NCBI GenBank assembly: GCA_015657535.1
Contig: JADHZB010001735.1
Location: 2,814-20,482, forward strand
Direction: 5' to 3'
DNA length: 17,669 nucleotides
Source: Nephromyces sp. MM_2019
Taxonomy: Eukaryota > Apicomplexa > Aconoidasida > Nephromycida
Below, piece after piece: positions 1-9,561 of this stretch. The notes under the pieces were generated by a model, which was given only the letters and a program-made list of their open reading frames with translations, ran no database searches and was not told the origin of the DNA. How positions within the stretch are numbered: position 1 is the stretch's first letter; each line of letters begins with the position of its first letter. A program made the translations under genes and the position numbers.

Positions 1-22
1 GTGTGTGTGTGTGTGTGTGTGT
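1..22. repeat. (GT)11 microsatellite
   Basis: Perfect dinucleotide run at the left edge, within an aconitase intron; it may extend beyond the window. Confidence 0.95.
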
Positions 23-2307
23 ATATTATGATAGTATGAATTCATATCGGTGTACATACATCCCACTAAATACCTGCGACTAAAGTCTGCTTGAATTGAA
101 TGATCAACAACGAGATCAACTGACACACACGGGTTGATCTTTGAGGGGTCTCCACCAAGCCTAACCATCGCATCTCTCATTGCAGCCAAATCAACACACG
201 CAGGAACTCCACTGCAAACACACGATACAATATGAGTGTCTCAAACACAGTTCATGTTTCAATGAAGGGAGAAGCACTCTCGCGCACACACTTCATGCAC
301 CAATGTGAGGAGAATCAGCCACGCACACACACTACATGCAGCAATATCAAGAGAAGCAGTCGTGCACACACACAAGTAACAAAAAGATAACCTCCTTAAA
401 CACTATAAAGCTCTTAAATAAACGCAAGCACACAAACTAGCAAAGCTTCACAGTACATACACCCTGCGTTCATCTATAGCTTCGACATAAAACACACACA
501 ATGCAGGCATATGTACTTAACAAGCAACTCAAGACATATTCAAACGTCACACACACTTGACGTACCTACACTGAAAAGCGTATAGTCATGCTCATATACT
601 CAAAAGCAAACACACACACACACACGTGAGAGCAGACACACACGCAAAGGCTAACTAAAATATATGCTCAAACATGCAGCTATACATATCGGCATATAAA
701 CAGCAATATACCTGGGCAAGTATGACACACAGCAACCCATTTCACCACGTAAACACATCTACTTCACCATAAACGCACAAAGCAACCATTACACCATACA
801 CACACAAGCCCACTCAATCGCACACACACCCACAAACACACAAAAATGCATACGTAAAATCTTGAAGAAGCACACGAGCTGGCATAAAGGGTATCTCCTT
901 CTTCTCTTGGCTTGAGTACTTCCAATTGAGTATATTCTCAACGTCACTCTCTTTGATGCTGTATGTACACACACAAACATGAGCGGAACAGAGAATAGAA
1001 TCTACCTTGCTAGCAGAGTACACTTCATTCATTCTTCTTTTAGGCTGAAGTAGCTAAACATTTTAATGAGACTGTAGAAGGCTTAAACTTCTTCTGTATA
1101 CTTGTGTGCATGTGCCTGTACCTACACCCCAAAATCACCACGAAAAACTTCCAAGAAAGCAAACTCAGCCGAGGAAATTTCTTAACGTAGAGCCAGTTTC
1201 GTTTCGGCAGCACACACACGCTGATATAAAAACACACACACGGATAGAACTACACACACACATACACAAAGATCATCACTTATACCTCATCCCATTACAA
1301 TTGCGAATTGCAGACTCCAAGAGCACCCTGATGGAGTAAGGAAGATGCTTTATTCTCTTATCCTTGAATGCTGAAGATGAAAATTCACAGAATAAAAATG
1401 AAGAAGAGGATGAAGATGAAGATCAAGAAAAAGAAGAATAAGAAGAAGGTTAACAATGCAAACTGTAAGAAGGGAAGCTTAGCAAACATTTTGAGTGTAT
1501 GTACATCTCGGCGAAGGAGTTAAAGCGTGAATTTTCATACAGTGAAGGTATTAGTAAACCAACGAAAAAGCTATGAAAAGCTTAAGCAAAGAGAACTTTA
1601 TAGTACTAAAAGCATACAAAAACATGCAGAGAGAGAGATATCTTATGGCCAGACATACGCACAGACACGCACACACCGATACACACACACATGATCTTTT
1701 TCAGAAATCATAAGCACAGACTCAACTGGAACGCAAACAAGACCAAACTTCCAAGAAACACACCATAGTAAATATGGCAAGCCACTCACAGTTATCTACT
1801 CAACGCAGAGAGAGAGAGAGAGTGATTAAATATTCACACACACACACACACACATAGGGGAGTTATCCCATGCGGGAGCTCTTCACATCTAAGAGCAAAG
1901 CCTGCCTCAAAAAATCCACATTAACTCATCCACCACAACACATCACCCTTTACAGAACATCAACACCCTATAACATACCAATCCCCCACAACACACCACC
2001 CTTTACAGCACACCATTCCCCACATAATACTACCCCCCGCAACCACCCAAAATTCCCTACCCTTCACACACATGCACACCACCCCCCACCACCACCTCCT
2101 ACCTGCTAGACTGAAAAAACTTTTCTCCGGAAAGCTCGGCAAACTCCGAATCAAGTGCTTATAACGGTGCTCTTCAAAGATTTCAGGGGGTATACCCCCC
2201 GTCCTATAACCTCGAGCTGCACACACAAACTCACCCCCCTCAGCTTGGTGGAGTTCTCTCTGCCTCCTCCAGCCTAGTGAGCACCTCGTTATTGGGCTAC
2301 GCAGCAT
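1..2307 (-). CDS. ACO1: Aconitate hydratase, AcnA/IRP1 type, mitochondrially targeted; 5' part only
   Basis: Isomerises citrate to isocitrate in the TCA cycle. Family members with this architecture can also act as iron-regulatory RNA-binding proteins. Exons in coding order on the minus strand: 2307-2103, 1370-1286, 958-854, 211-74; the intron starting at 73 leaves the window. Intron phases agree (1, 2, 2, 2), with donors GTAGGA, GTATAA, GTATGC, GTATTT and CAG acceptors. Exon 1 ends in [11 protein letters not shown]; exon 2 holds [19 protein letters not shown]; exon 3 holds [15 protein letters not shown] and [14 protein letters not shown]; exon 4 holds [24 protein letters not shown] and [15 protein letters not shown]. 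All align in order with the IRP1/AcnA N-terminal domain, including the active-site Gln of LLQD and the Asp-His pair. The [4Fe-4S] cysteines lie beyond the window. The start at 2307 is chosen because it gives a short Arg/Ser-rich presequence without acidic residues ([17 protein letters not shown]); the frame is open back to an ATG at 2427, so the start is uncertain. Confidence 0.93.
212..853 (-). other. Aconitase intron 3
   Basis: Intron of 642 bp between exons 958-854 and 211-74. The plus strand is full of CA runs, so the sense strand is GT-rich. The donor is GTATGC and the acceptor GTTTGCAG. No additional exon was seen inside it; the flanking exons join directly within the conserved QDFT/GVPA motif, so none is expected. 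Confidence 0.85.
1371..2102 (-). other. Aconitase intron 1
   Basis: Intron of 732 bp. It contains a (GA)n run at 1806-1822, a (CA)10 run at 1835-1854, a GAAGAAGAT-type purine stretch at about 1396-1450 (pyrimidine-rich on the sense strand, directly before the acceptor TTCATCTTCAG) and one copy of the GTGTAYNTACAY element at 1495-1506. Joining across it gives [18 protein letters not shown], which matches the family without a gap. Confidence 0.85.
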
Positions 2308-2427
2308 TGAAGAAGTGAATACTTGCCGTTTTGCAGAGATCGCACGAAGTGTACGTACACCCATAGAAAGCCCTCTCAGAAAGAAGGAATACCTGTTGGA
2401 TGCTACACGCATCCGTAGGTTATACAT

Positions 2428-2907
2428 TGTGGTAGCTATTGAAGAAGCTTTAGATGGTGTGTGTGGCTACAGTTTTTTCGCTCTTCAAGCTTCAGCCTCG
2501 CTCTCCAAAGGTAGGAAAAACAACCTCCTTTCAGTCACTGCAAATTCGCGCACACAAAATCGAGAAACGCTGATTTCTGGGAGGTGAAGGAGGCGCTATA
2601 AGGGGGTACAGAGAAGGCCCTATAGGTGAAGCGTAAGGGGTGTGGAAGGGGCTGAGAAAGGGGGATGCTAAGGAGTGCCGTTGAGTATTGTTATGCTGTA
2701 GTGTCTGGTGGCCTAGAGAGGTGCATTTTAATGGCTTTAAGAGGTGAGTTTTTCCCTCGTAAAAGGTGGGTTTTAAGCTCCATAAAAAGCCCACTTTAGC
2801 TCCCAAAAAAGTTGCAATTTAAGCCCACCAAATACCCCCCAAAAAGGTGCAATTAAACCCCCCAAGGCAATGAAGTTAAGTGTGTGTGTGAAGTGGTTTC
2901 TATAAGA
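2428..2907. other. Intergenic stretch between divergent genes, with degenerate short repeats
   Basis: Lies between the minus-strand aconitase and the plus-strand gene starting near 2908, so it probably holds both promoters. No TATA-like box could be assigned. From about 2590 to 2870 it is built of related short blocks around the motifs GTGCAATTTAAGCCC and AAAAGGTGGGTTTTAAGC, with runs of C and A, resembling a degenerate repeat of roughly 30-40 bp. Weakly open frames exist on both strands but none has start and splice signals I would defend. Confidence 0.4.
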
Positions 2908-4735
2908 ATGAGGGGCTTATCAGCAAAAGTATTGAAAGATGATTTGATAGGTGCAGTCAAGAGGTTAAACTTTAAGGGAAGAGGGGGTTCATGCAGTGTG
3001 CGTTTCTGATTGGTGTGTGCTTGGAGTGCAACCCAAGAGAGAAGATGTATAGCGAAACTATGCGTTATTCTCCAAAAAGAGAAAGGCTTTATATGGTACA
3101 CTTAAAGGTACACACATACACACACATGTGACCAGAACATCCAATTCACATTATCTGCGCAAAAACACGCTCATACCCACACACACACGCACTCACTCAC
3201 ACATACATTCATACACCTGCACACATCTAATTAGAATTTGCAACGTACATCACCTGCTTACCTACATACCCATACAGACACAGCCACGCACGCACACACC
3301 ACTCCACACACTGAGATTTCGCCTATTTCTAAGAGCTATTCAGTATCTCTTCATCGGAGATGAAATAGTGAAAAAAGTAGGCTTTCCATGTAAAACAGCA
3401 GAGGGAGCTGAAGATGAAGATGGAGGGAGGTGTGTGTGTGTTAATATAAGATAAGGGGGGGGGGTTGGGGGGGATATCCACCACACAAGATAATGGATAT
3501 GACAGAAAAGAGGGGTGCGCATGAATATAAGATGAGGGAGGGGGGTAAGGGGAGGGGATCCAAACAAAGTAAAGTATATGAGTGAAAAGGGGGGCGTGTG
3601 TGTGTCAATATAATATTAGGGGCGGTATCTTCACACACAAAAAGCTTTGAAGGGAACATCCCTACTAACGCAGACACACACAAACACACAGATGAGGCTT
3701 TTCAAAATTTCTTTATTGTCGTACGCGCTTTGTAAATTTAACAAGTGAAAACATTAAAGCGTGTGTGCGTGTGTGTGCGCCCTGCTTGAGTGCCATCGAA
3801 AGTTCGCGAATTTACCTGAAGAGGTAGCTCCTCTTCTTATACCATATAATTGGGGAAAATGATTTTCTTAGTGTGTGTGTGCGGGAATTTGTTTTTGCGT
3901 AGGGAATATGACTCGCTTAGTGTGAGCGTGCATGTGGGAAAAATGATTTGCTTAGTGTGTGTGCGGGCATTTGTGTTTATGTAGGGAATGTGACTCGCTT
4001 AGTGCGTATGTGTGGGGATGTGTGTACAGGGATGTGTGCGCGTGTGTGTTGGTACGTGTGCGTTGGCTGGTTTGCGTATGAGGTTAAATCTGGATCATGT
4101 GTGCGCGCGCACGGTTGGTATGTGTGGGAATGTGTGTGTGTTGGGGTAACTGCATGTGTGCATAGGTATCTAGGTATGCGGGGGTAACTGTATGTGTGTG
4201 GAAATGTGTGTGTGCGGGGGTAACTGTATGTGTGTGTGGGTAACTCTATGTGTGTGTCGGTATCTAGGTGTGCGGGGATGTGTGTGTGCGTAGGAAAATC
4301 TGTGTGTGTCTAGGGGTGTCTACGTATGTGTGTTAACGTGTGTGCATAACGGCAGATTGACTTCATTTCGGTGTACAGTTTGATTACTTCATCAAAGATT
4401 TTTGTGTGTGTATAATGCAGCAGGCATACTCGAAAATGAGTGAGAACGCTAAACTTTCCGACACACACAACACTCCCACACACAATATTAACATACGAAG
4501 CGAACCATATACGCGGACTTCATTGACAAAGTACTCCCACTTCTGCGCACAAGCTTAAGCAACCTCCATCACGCACACATACGCCTATCTAATCGCAATC
4601 ATGCACACACACGTAGGTAGTTCTCTTATTCCAAAAGATAGTAGACTTCATCACAACACACAAATGTCTAATACTTTTTGCAGATTCCAACTAATTGAAT
4701 CTTTTGAAGAGAATTTTCTTCAGAAACACTGCTAG
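2908..4735 (+). CDS. Unrecognised small helical protein, seven putative exons
   Basis: Model: exons 2908-2997, 3344-3389, 3692-3720, 3791-3823, 4356-4403, 4501-4616, 4684-4735, giving 137 residues with every phase in agreement (0, 1, 0, 0, 0, 2). It starts MRGLSAKVLKDDLIGAVKRL, contains YLFIGDEIVKKVGFP, CHRKFANLPEE, IDFISVYSLITSSKIF and TIYADFIDKVLPLL, and ends FQLIESFEENFLQKHC and a TAG. The last acceptor (CTAATACTTTTTGCAG) and the donors GTAAAA, GTAGCT and GTAGTT are good; the first donor (GTGCGT) and the AAG acceptor at 4500 are weak. The composition suggests alpha-helical repeats; no family was recognised. Several exons are also open on the minus strand (for example 4350-4460 reversed reads KIFDEVIKLYTEMKSIC), so the strand itself is not certain. 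The GT-rich introns favour plus, as in HslU. Confidence 0.35.
3435..3620. repeat. G-rich minisatellite, unit about 81-83 bp, about 2.3 copies
   Basis: The block TGT..AATATAA followed by a long G run, then a stretch like CCA.ACAAGATAATGGATATGA and AAAAGGGG, recurs. The AATATA anchor stands at 3443, 3524 and 3607, a spacing of 81 and 83 bp. The copies differ mainly in G-run length and indels. It lies in a putative intron of the 2908-4735 gene. Confidence 0.7.
3850..4340. repeat. GT-rich intronic minisatellite stretch
   Basis: Nearly 500 bp of GT-biased sequence with irregularly repeated phrases such as GGGGTAACTGTATGTGTGTG (about 4155-4240), GGGATGTGTGTGCG and, near its start, TGACTCGCTTAGTG and GATTTGCTTAGTG. 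In the model above it is one intron (3824-4355). No exon with both borders was seen inside. Confidence 0.6.
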
Positions 4736-5251
4736 ATACTTACACTCCATTTCTAGCTGATGTGCTGTGGCCAGTTTTGTGCGTGCATTAGGTGGTGTCC
4801 TAGTGTGTGTGTGTGTGATTGTACCCTAGTATTTGCGTACGAGGGCACTGCCGTGTGCTTTTTTAGGCATATGCTGACATCCTAGTGTGTGTGTTTGTAG
4901 GTGCATGCTAGTGTGTTAGTATGTGTATTTCTACCTTTATGCTATTGTGTTTCGGCGTGTGTGCTTGTAGGTGTATCTTAGTGTGTGGGTTTCTAGGTGT
5001 AATGTGTGTGCTAGTACGTGTGCTATCGCATATGATTTCCTTAAATGAACTAATTTCTCTCGGTATCTAGACATTCTTACTATTTGTATACATCACCTTC
5101 TCCCTCCCCTTCGTTATCATTTCATCATCTTTATCATCATCATCATCATCTTCTACCTCATCTTCATCTTCATCTTTGTCATCCTCTTCATCTTCTTCCC
5201 TTTCCTTCCCTCATTTTCCCCCCCTCTTCCTCCCCACTTCACCCCCCTCAG
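4736..5251. other. Gap with GT repeats, then a long pyrimidine tract ending in CAG
   Basis: From 4795 to 5025 there are phrases of the type CTAGTGTGTGTGTTTGTAGGTG. From about 5090 to 5251 the sequence is almost pure pyrimidine (TCATCATC and TTCCTCC blocks) and ends CCCCCCTCAG directly before an ATG. This looks like the 3' end of an intron (in the 5' leader or after an unseen upstream exon) or a trans-splice acceptor of the following gene. Confidence 0.5.
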
Positions 5252-6619
5252 ATGTTTCCCGACGAAACCTCCGCAGAAGATGGCGAAACTTCTGCGGAGT
5301 ATCTCCGACGGCCTTCTTCAGCAAAAAAGCCATCTTCTACGGGTGTAAAATCGGCCTCTTCTTCCTCATTTTTTTCGACAAAAAACATCCAAGAAGAGGG
5401 AGATGAGGTAGGAAAAGAGGAGGAAACAGTATCTACCGCAAGATTGCTCGAAGATTCTCCTCTTCAGTATTTATTGAACATGTTTGGTCGTACTCGTATA
5501 GAAAACTTGTTTTGGCTCAATATCATCTGCTTGCTGATGATTCTACTGTTTGCGTTGGTTTCTCCTCTACCGGTTTCCCCCCCTTTTCTTTATATCTTCA
5601 ATGGGGGTCCTCCACCTTCTTCTATGGAGCTGGCCTTTGGCTTCTTCCTTCCGTTTGTATTGGTTTTTCTTGGGCTGTTTAATTGGTATGTGGGTGGGGG
5701 TGTGATGGGGGTTGTGATGGGGTGTGATGAGGGGGGTGTAATGGGAGTGTGGTGGGATGTGAAAGGGGGGTGGGGGATTTGCTTCCACGGCGTAGTTTTT
5801 AAATGGGTATAAGAGTACGTTATTCTCACCCATGAGGTGGCTTACTCTTATCATTGCTTCAAATACAGACACGCACACATACAGGGGCATACACACACAC
5901 TACTGTTCCAAGTGTGTGACCCACTTTTATTGACGAGTCTAACGTTTGGAATCTTTGCATGGCAATGTATAGTTGACCGAAATATTCGTCGAATTTTTTT
6001 CTCTTTCCACTGCATTAATGTGTGTATGGTTCTGTGTGCGATACTTTTGTGTGTGTGTCGTTCATTGTGTGAGACCTTTTCGTGTGCGAAGCCTTTTGTG
6101 TGTGCATGATTAGGTATGTGAGCCCCTTTATTTTCAGATCATTTAGTGTATGAAGCCTTGTATGTGAATCCTTTAGTGTTTAAAACGTTTTTTGTGTGAA
6201 ATATGTATACTTTAGGGTTGTCTATGAGCTACGCTTATTATGATGTTACCGGGCTATCTCTCTGGTTTACGTACACTCGTTCTCTACGAGTGTAGAGATT
6301 CCTTCTTCCACTCGAAGATTTCAGCGTGTGTCAGCTTATTGTAGCGCTGATTATGCACTTAGGCAGTGCAGTCCCATTGCTTAGCATCCTATGCAATGTG
6401 TGTGCAAAGTCTTCCCTCTTCTTGCGTTATGTGTGTTTCTCTTTCCCTCTTTTGTGGTATCAAATATTTGCTATTGTTGAAGTTCTCCGTTGTTTTGTCT
6501 GTTGTAACTCTTCCTCTTCTTCTTCATCTTCTGCTTATTTTTCTTATATCCTTGTATTAAAGCAACGCTCAGTAGCTCTATTTGAAGCTTTTCAGCGTTA
6601 TCTCTCTATTTGTAGCTAG
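5252..6619 (+). CDS. Unrecognised multi-pass membrane protein, three exons
   Basis: Exon 1 begins with ATG exactly at a CAG acceptor and runs to 5685 (donor GTATGT) or 5689 (donor GTGGGT). Exon 2 starts at 5938 or 5885 respectively and ends at 6019; exon 3 is 6335-6619 with a TAG. The two variants give 266 or 285 residues. The N-terminal 75 residues or so are hydrophilic, rich in Ser and Glu, and probably disordered (MFPDETSAEDGETSAEYL). Then come hydrophobic segments: FWLNIICLLMILLFALV, LAFGFFLPFVLVFLGLF, LTFGIFAWQC followed by the basic VDRNIRR, LIVALIMHLGSAVPLLSIL, and FPLLWYQIFAIVEVL, so four or five membrane spans. A run of Ser follows the last span and the tail is LFEAFQRYLSICS. No family was recognised. 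The frame is kept across all introns; the exon 1/2 border is ambiguous. Confidence 0.6.
5688..5780 (+). repeat. G-run repeat in intron 1 of the membrane-protein gene
   Basis: Irregular repeats of GGGTGTGATG-like units with seven or more runs of 3-6 G within 90 bases, on the coding strand immediately after the donor site. It could form a G-quadruplex in DNA or pre-mRNA. Confidence 0.6.
6272..6298 (+). other. Two overlapping, mutually exclusive inverted repeats
   Basis: TACACTCG (6272-6279) pairs with CGAGTGTA (6287-6294). TCTCTAC (6281-6287) pairs with GTAGAGA (6292-6298) around a 4-base loop. The arms overlap, so only one hairpin can form at a time. The pair lies about 35-60 bases upstream of the acceptor of exon 3 (6334) of the membrane-protein gene. 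A function in splicing is speculation. Confidence 0.55.
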
Positions 6620-7560
6620 TGTATGTACAGAGCTCTATTGATATGGATAAGTTGCTCTCCGGTAAAGATTCTTGCGCACACCAGCATTAGTACACACGAA
6701 ACAACACATACCTCTCAGCACACGAGCATAGTAACACTCACCTCATCGGTGCACACGAAAGAACAAACACACCTCAGCACAGGAGGATAGTTACAAACAC
6801 CTACTCAGCACACACACACACACACACGCACACATAACACCAGCGCAGTCACACACACACTGCAGCACACAGGTAAATAAACACATAAGCCACACAAAGA
6901 CGGATATTGCATAGCAGTTAATCATGTGTTGCTTCCCTCTTAAGTCTTCACTGATTTTTAGGAAAGAATCCCTTTACAGTAGTTTCGCTAGTTCGTATAT
7001 GCTCACTTCATCGTGTAGTGTGCGTGTGTGTGTCTCTGTGTTAAGAATAGCTGATCTACTTTCACTTTCCACGGCTGAAATTTGCAGCGTACGCAGTGTA
7101 AGTACAGCTGGAAGCGATCAATTGACACATAATGTGATTCTTCCTACTGAGAATCATATCATCTACCCGGAAGAAAAATTAGCGAATGTTCAACTTTAGG
7201 AGGGCTAGTCTTGTGTGTGCAGATGCGCTTGTACATCTAGGGGTATATATATGTGTGTGCAAATCTGAGTGTTGACTAGTGTGTATGGATGTAAGTTTTG
7301 GCTTTATGCAAGAGTACCTGTGTGTGTGTGTGCTTGTGTGCTGATTCCCTTGTGTATATATGGCTGTGTGTGTGCTGCGGTTACACTCAATTTGATGATT
7401 TCTATTCTTTTCTAGTTTCTACTGTGTTTAGCCATACCTTGGGCTTCTCATATTCAGCACGGATTTTTTCTAGATATTTGGTAAAAGGTTGTACGGATAA
7501 CACGCACACTCACACACGTAATAGATACATCCAGGAGCAGCAGCATGTTATCTAACCTAT
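6620..7560. other. Strand-ambiguous stretch with candidate coding exons
   Basis: On the minus strand, 7469-7438 (acceptor ATATCTAG, donor GTATGG) reads EKIRAEYEKPK. It joins in phase 0 to 7107-7066 (acceptor GCTTCCAG, donor GTGAAA or GTAGAT), reading LYLHCVRCKFQPWK. Further down, 6675-6637 reads NLYRRATYPYQ and a stop. The minus strand is GT-rich at 6670-6900, as expected for sense introns. On the plus strand, 6961-7000 follows a fine acceptor (ACTGATTTTTAG), and 7045-7098 reads IADLLSLSTAEICSVRS before a GTAAGT donor. The tail to 7199 (NHIIYPEEKLANVQL, stop) is also open. The two readings cannot both be right; I slightly prefer minus. No family was recognised. Confidence 0.25.
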
Positions 7561-7865
7561 TGCATGCTTACCATACCGAAGTGAGGAAACTTGTGCCATG
7601 CCCACATAGGAGGGGTGTATATGTTGATTTTTAGTGCTCATATAGGCTCACGCACACAGATGTGATGTGTGTTTGCAGATGTATGGGATAGTGCCGAGTG
7701 CACACACACGCGGGGAGTCCTAGCCAGCTAGTGCACATAAATGAAAAGGGTGCAAACGAACACACGCTGTACACTTAAGGTACACGTACGCCGATTGCAT
7801 ACAGGTCGGGTACGAGTACGCCCGCTACACACCCTTAGACGACATATAGGTGAGCTACACACCCC

Positions 7866-7912
7866 ACGCACACACGCTACATACACGCACACACGCTACA
7901 TACACGCACACT
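7866..7912. repeat. 19-bp tandem repeat, about 2.4 copies
   Basis: ACGCACACACGCTACATAC at 7866-7884 is repeated exactly at 7885-7903 and begins a third time at 7904. Confidence 0.8.
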
Positions 7913-8205
7913 ATACATGCTATACTCATATAGACTATGCACAGATAAGCTACGTATTTTACACGCACGCATGTACAATGCAGAGATTTACACCTCACAC
8001 CGTCTCCTAACCGAGGTAGGCCTACCACACGAGAGGGCATCGTACACAAATTAGGGTGCAGTACGCTAAGCTCTTTCTAAGCAGCGTAGAGCAAGGAGTT
8101 TACACCTTTCGCATTGTGTGTGGCACATGCCTCTTGTGCGTATAGTGCGTATAGCACACGCTTATTCTTCACATTGCGTGTTTAACACGCTTATCTTTCA
8201 CAATC

Positions 8206-8224
8206 TGTGTGTGTGTGTGTGTGT
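8206..8224. repeat. (TG)9 microsatellite
   Basis: Perfect dinucleotide run in the gap between the ambiguous stretch and the 114-bp tandem repeat. Confidence 0.9.
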
Positions 8225-8689
8225 CCTACACGCTTACTTTTCATTTTATCCAGTATAGCGATTAGCTGTAAAGCGCTGAGGGTTAGCAATGGTGTCATAG
8301 CCCTGAAGATAGCTGATTTCTCGCTCGCCGTGCCTCCTCAGTAGATGGTTTATAAAAAAGTTTCTGGCGAATTTCAGTGTACGTACACCTCTTGGAAAGC
8401 CCCCGAGCACACACATTGAATATATTCTTCCACTTGTGTGTGTATGCCATAAACGTTCAATGTGCTATACAGCTGTGTCTCACGCATAGTCTTCTTTCAA
8501 CCTTAGAGCCCTCAGATACTAAGCTTTCAATGCCCTAACACACCAACGACTTGCTTGTCTAACGTGATGTTTCTTATGCTTTAGCCCCCTCAGACTACGG
8601 GAGGCCATTCTCTTAACTCAGCCTCCTTTACCTAACCTTAAGCATCTCAGACAGGTTTAGCGTCATCACTCCCCTAGCTTCATCCCCAC

Positions 8690-8985
8690 AGAATCAACCC
8701 GCACACTAGCCTAGCATCATTCTCACCTCTCCCTAGAATCCACCAGCACACTAGCCTAGCGTCATCCTCATCTAGCCCTAGTAGCTTCAACCCCCACTAG
8801 CCTAGGTTCAACCCGCGCGCTAGCATAGCATCATCGTCACCTCTCTCTAGAATCCACCCGCACACTAGCCTAGCGTCATCCTCAGCTAAGCTTAATAGCT
8901 TCAACCCATACTCTAGCCTAGGTTCAACTTGCACACTAGCCTGGCATCATCCTCACATCACCCTAGTGGCTTTTACCCCACCACC
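8690..8985. repeat. Tandem repeat, unit 114-116 bp, about 2.5 copies, with an internal sub-repeat
   Basis: The start of the unit, GCACACTAGCCTAGCATCAT (8701), returns as GCGCGCTAGCATAGCATCAT (8815) and GCACACTAGCCTGGCATCAT (8931). Within each complete unit a second related block, GCACACTAGCCTAGCGTCAT, stands 45 bp later (8746, 8860), and a CTAGCCTAGGTTCAAC block follows. The copies have diverged by substitutions. The upstream sequence from 8575 (GTTTAGCGTCATCACTCCCCTAGC) looks like decayed further copies. Confidence 0.8.
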
Positions 8986-9561
8986 CTCTAGCTTCTACTC
9001 GCCTTTTCAAAGGAGCGAAAAGCTAATACTAAAGGCTTCGAAAGTGTGTGAAACTCCCCCTCCATCTCCTTATGCAGAGTGTATAAAACATCCACACACA
9101 CCAAAAATTTCCCATAAAATGGGCTTTTACGAATTTCCGTAGAAACTGACTTCCCTGAGGATGTTTCCTCCGCAGGATAAACATGAGAGGGAAGGCGAAA
9201 CTAGAAGAGGAGGGAAGGCTCTTCATTCGCCTGCGTGTATATCTCTTTTCTTTGCTATTATCTTGAAGATGTAAGCCTCATGCTTTCGCACACACATGTA
9301 CGATGCCCTCAGTAGCACACACAGAAAGTAGCGTAGAGGGGGAAGTTGGGGGTGTACCCACACTATAAAGTGCATGTGTGATGCTACACACTCACCAATA
9401 TCCTAAAACAGGGATAAACAGAGGGGACACAGACATATATAGCTGAACTGGAGCACAGCGGCAGTAGTATGCACGATGGAGTGGTGCACGTACATGAGCA
9501 TGCAGAGACCAGTACGTATAGTTAATGGGCACACACACACACGCACACAAGCACACTATAG
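8986..9561. other. Gap with one low-confidence exon candidate
   Basis: On plus, 9176-9234 follows a good acceptor (GATGTTTCCTCCGCAG) and reads INMRGKAKLEEEGRLFIRLR up to a GTGTAT donor. On minus, 9152-9110 reads GSQFLRKFVKAHFM after the acceptor CATCCTCAG. I cannot choose between them or link either to a neighbour. The rest (9240-9560) holds CA microsatellites and no clear exon. Confidence 0.2.

Larger units (their letters stand above)
7560..8690. other. Gap without a supportable gene
   Basis: Holds CA-rich sequence with CGTACAC/GCTACAC phrases (about 7740-8000), a 19-bp tandem repeat, a (TG)9 run at 8206-8224 and one GTGTACGTACAC palindrome at 8377-8388. Open frames here are short or are translations of the repeats (strings of Thr-His or Cys-Val) and are not counted as genes. 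Confidence 0.5.

Noticed and set aside
789..1339. Open frames on both strands rich in His-Thr or Cys-Val
   Set aside because: Apart from the aconitase exon 854-958 they are translations of CA/GT repeats within aconitase introns.
1870..2109. Plus-strand 79-codon frame rich in His, Pro and Thr
   Set aside because: It lies antisense to the aconitase exon 1 and its intron and is built from CACCCC and ACACA repeats.
4740..4790. Minus-strand frame KLATAHQLEMECKYLAVFLK
   Set aside because: It ends in a stop within the putative last exon of the plus gene and has no start or paired splice sites.
3690..5070. Minus-strand gene starting near 5062 (MSRYREKLVHLRK) with exons over 4740-3690
   Set aside because: Several pieces are open and partly in phase, but many acceptors are AAG, introns would be CA-rich on the sense strand, and the plus model has better terminal splice sites and a clean stop. 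Kept only as an alternative.
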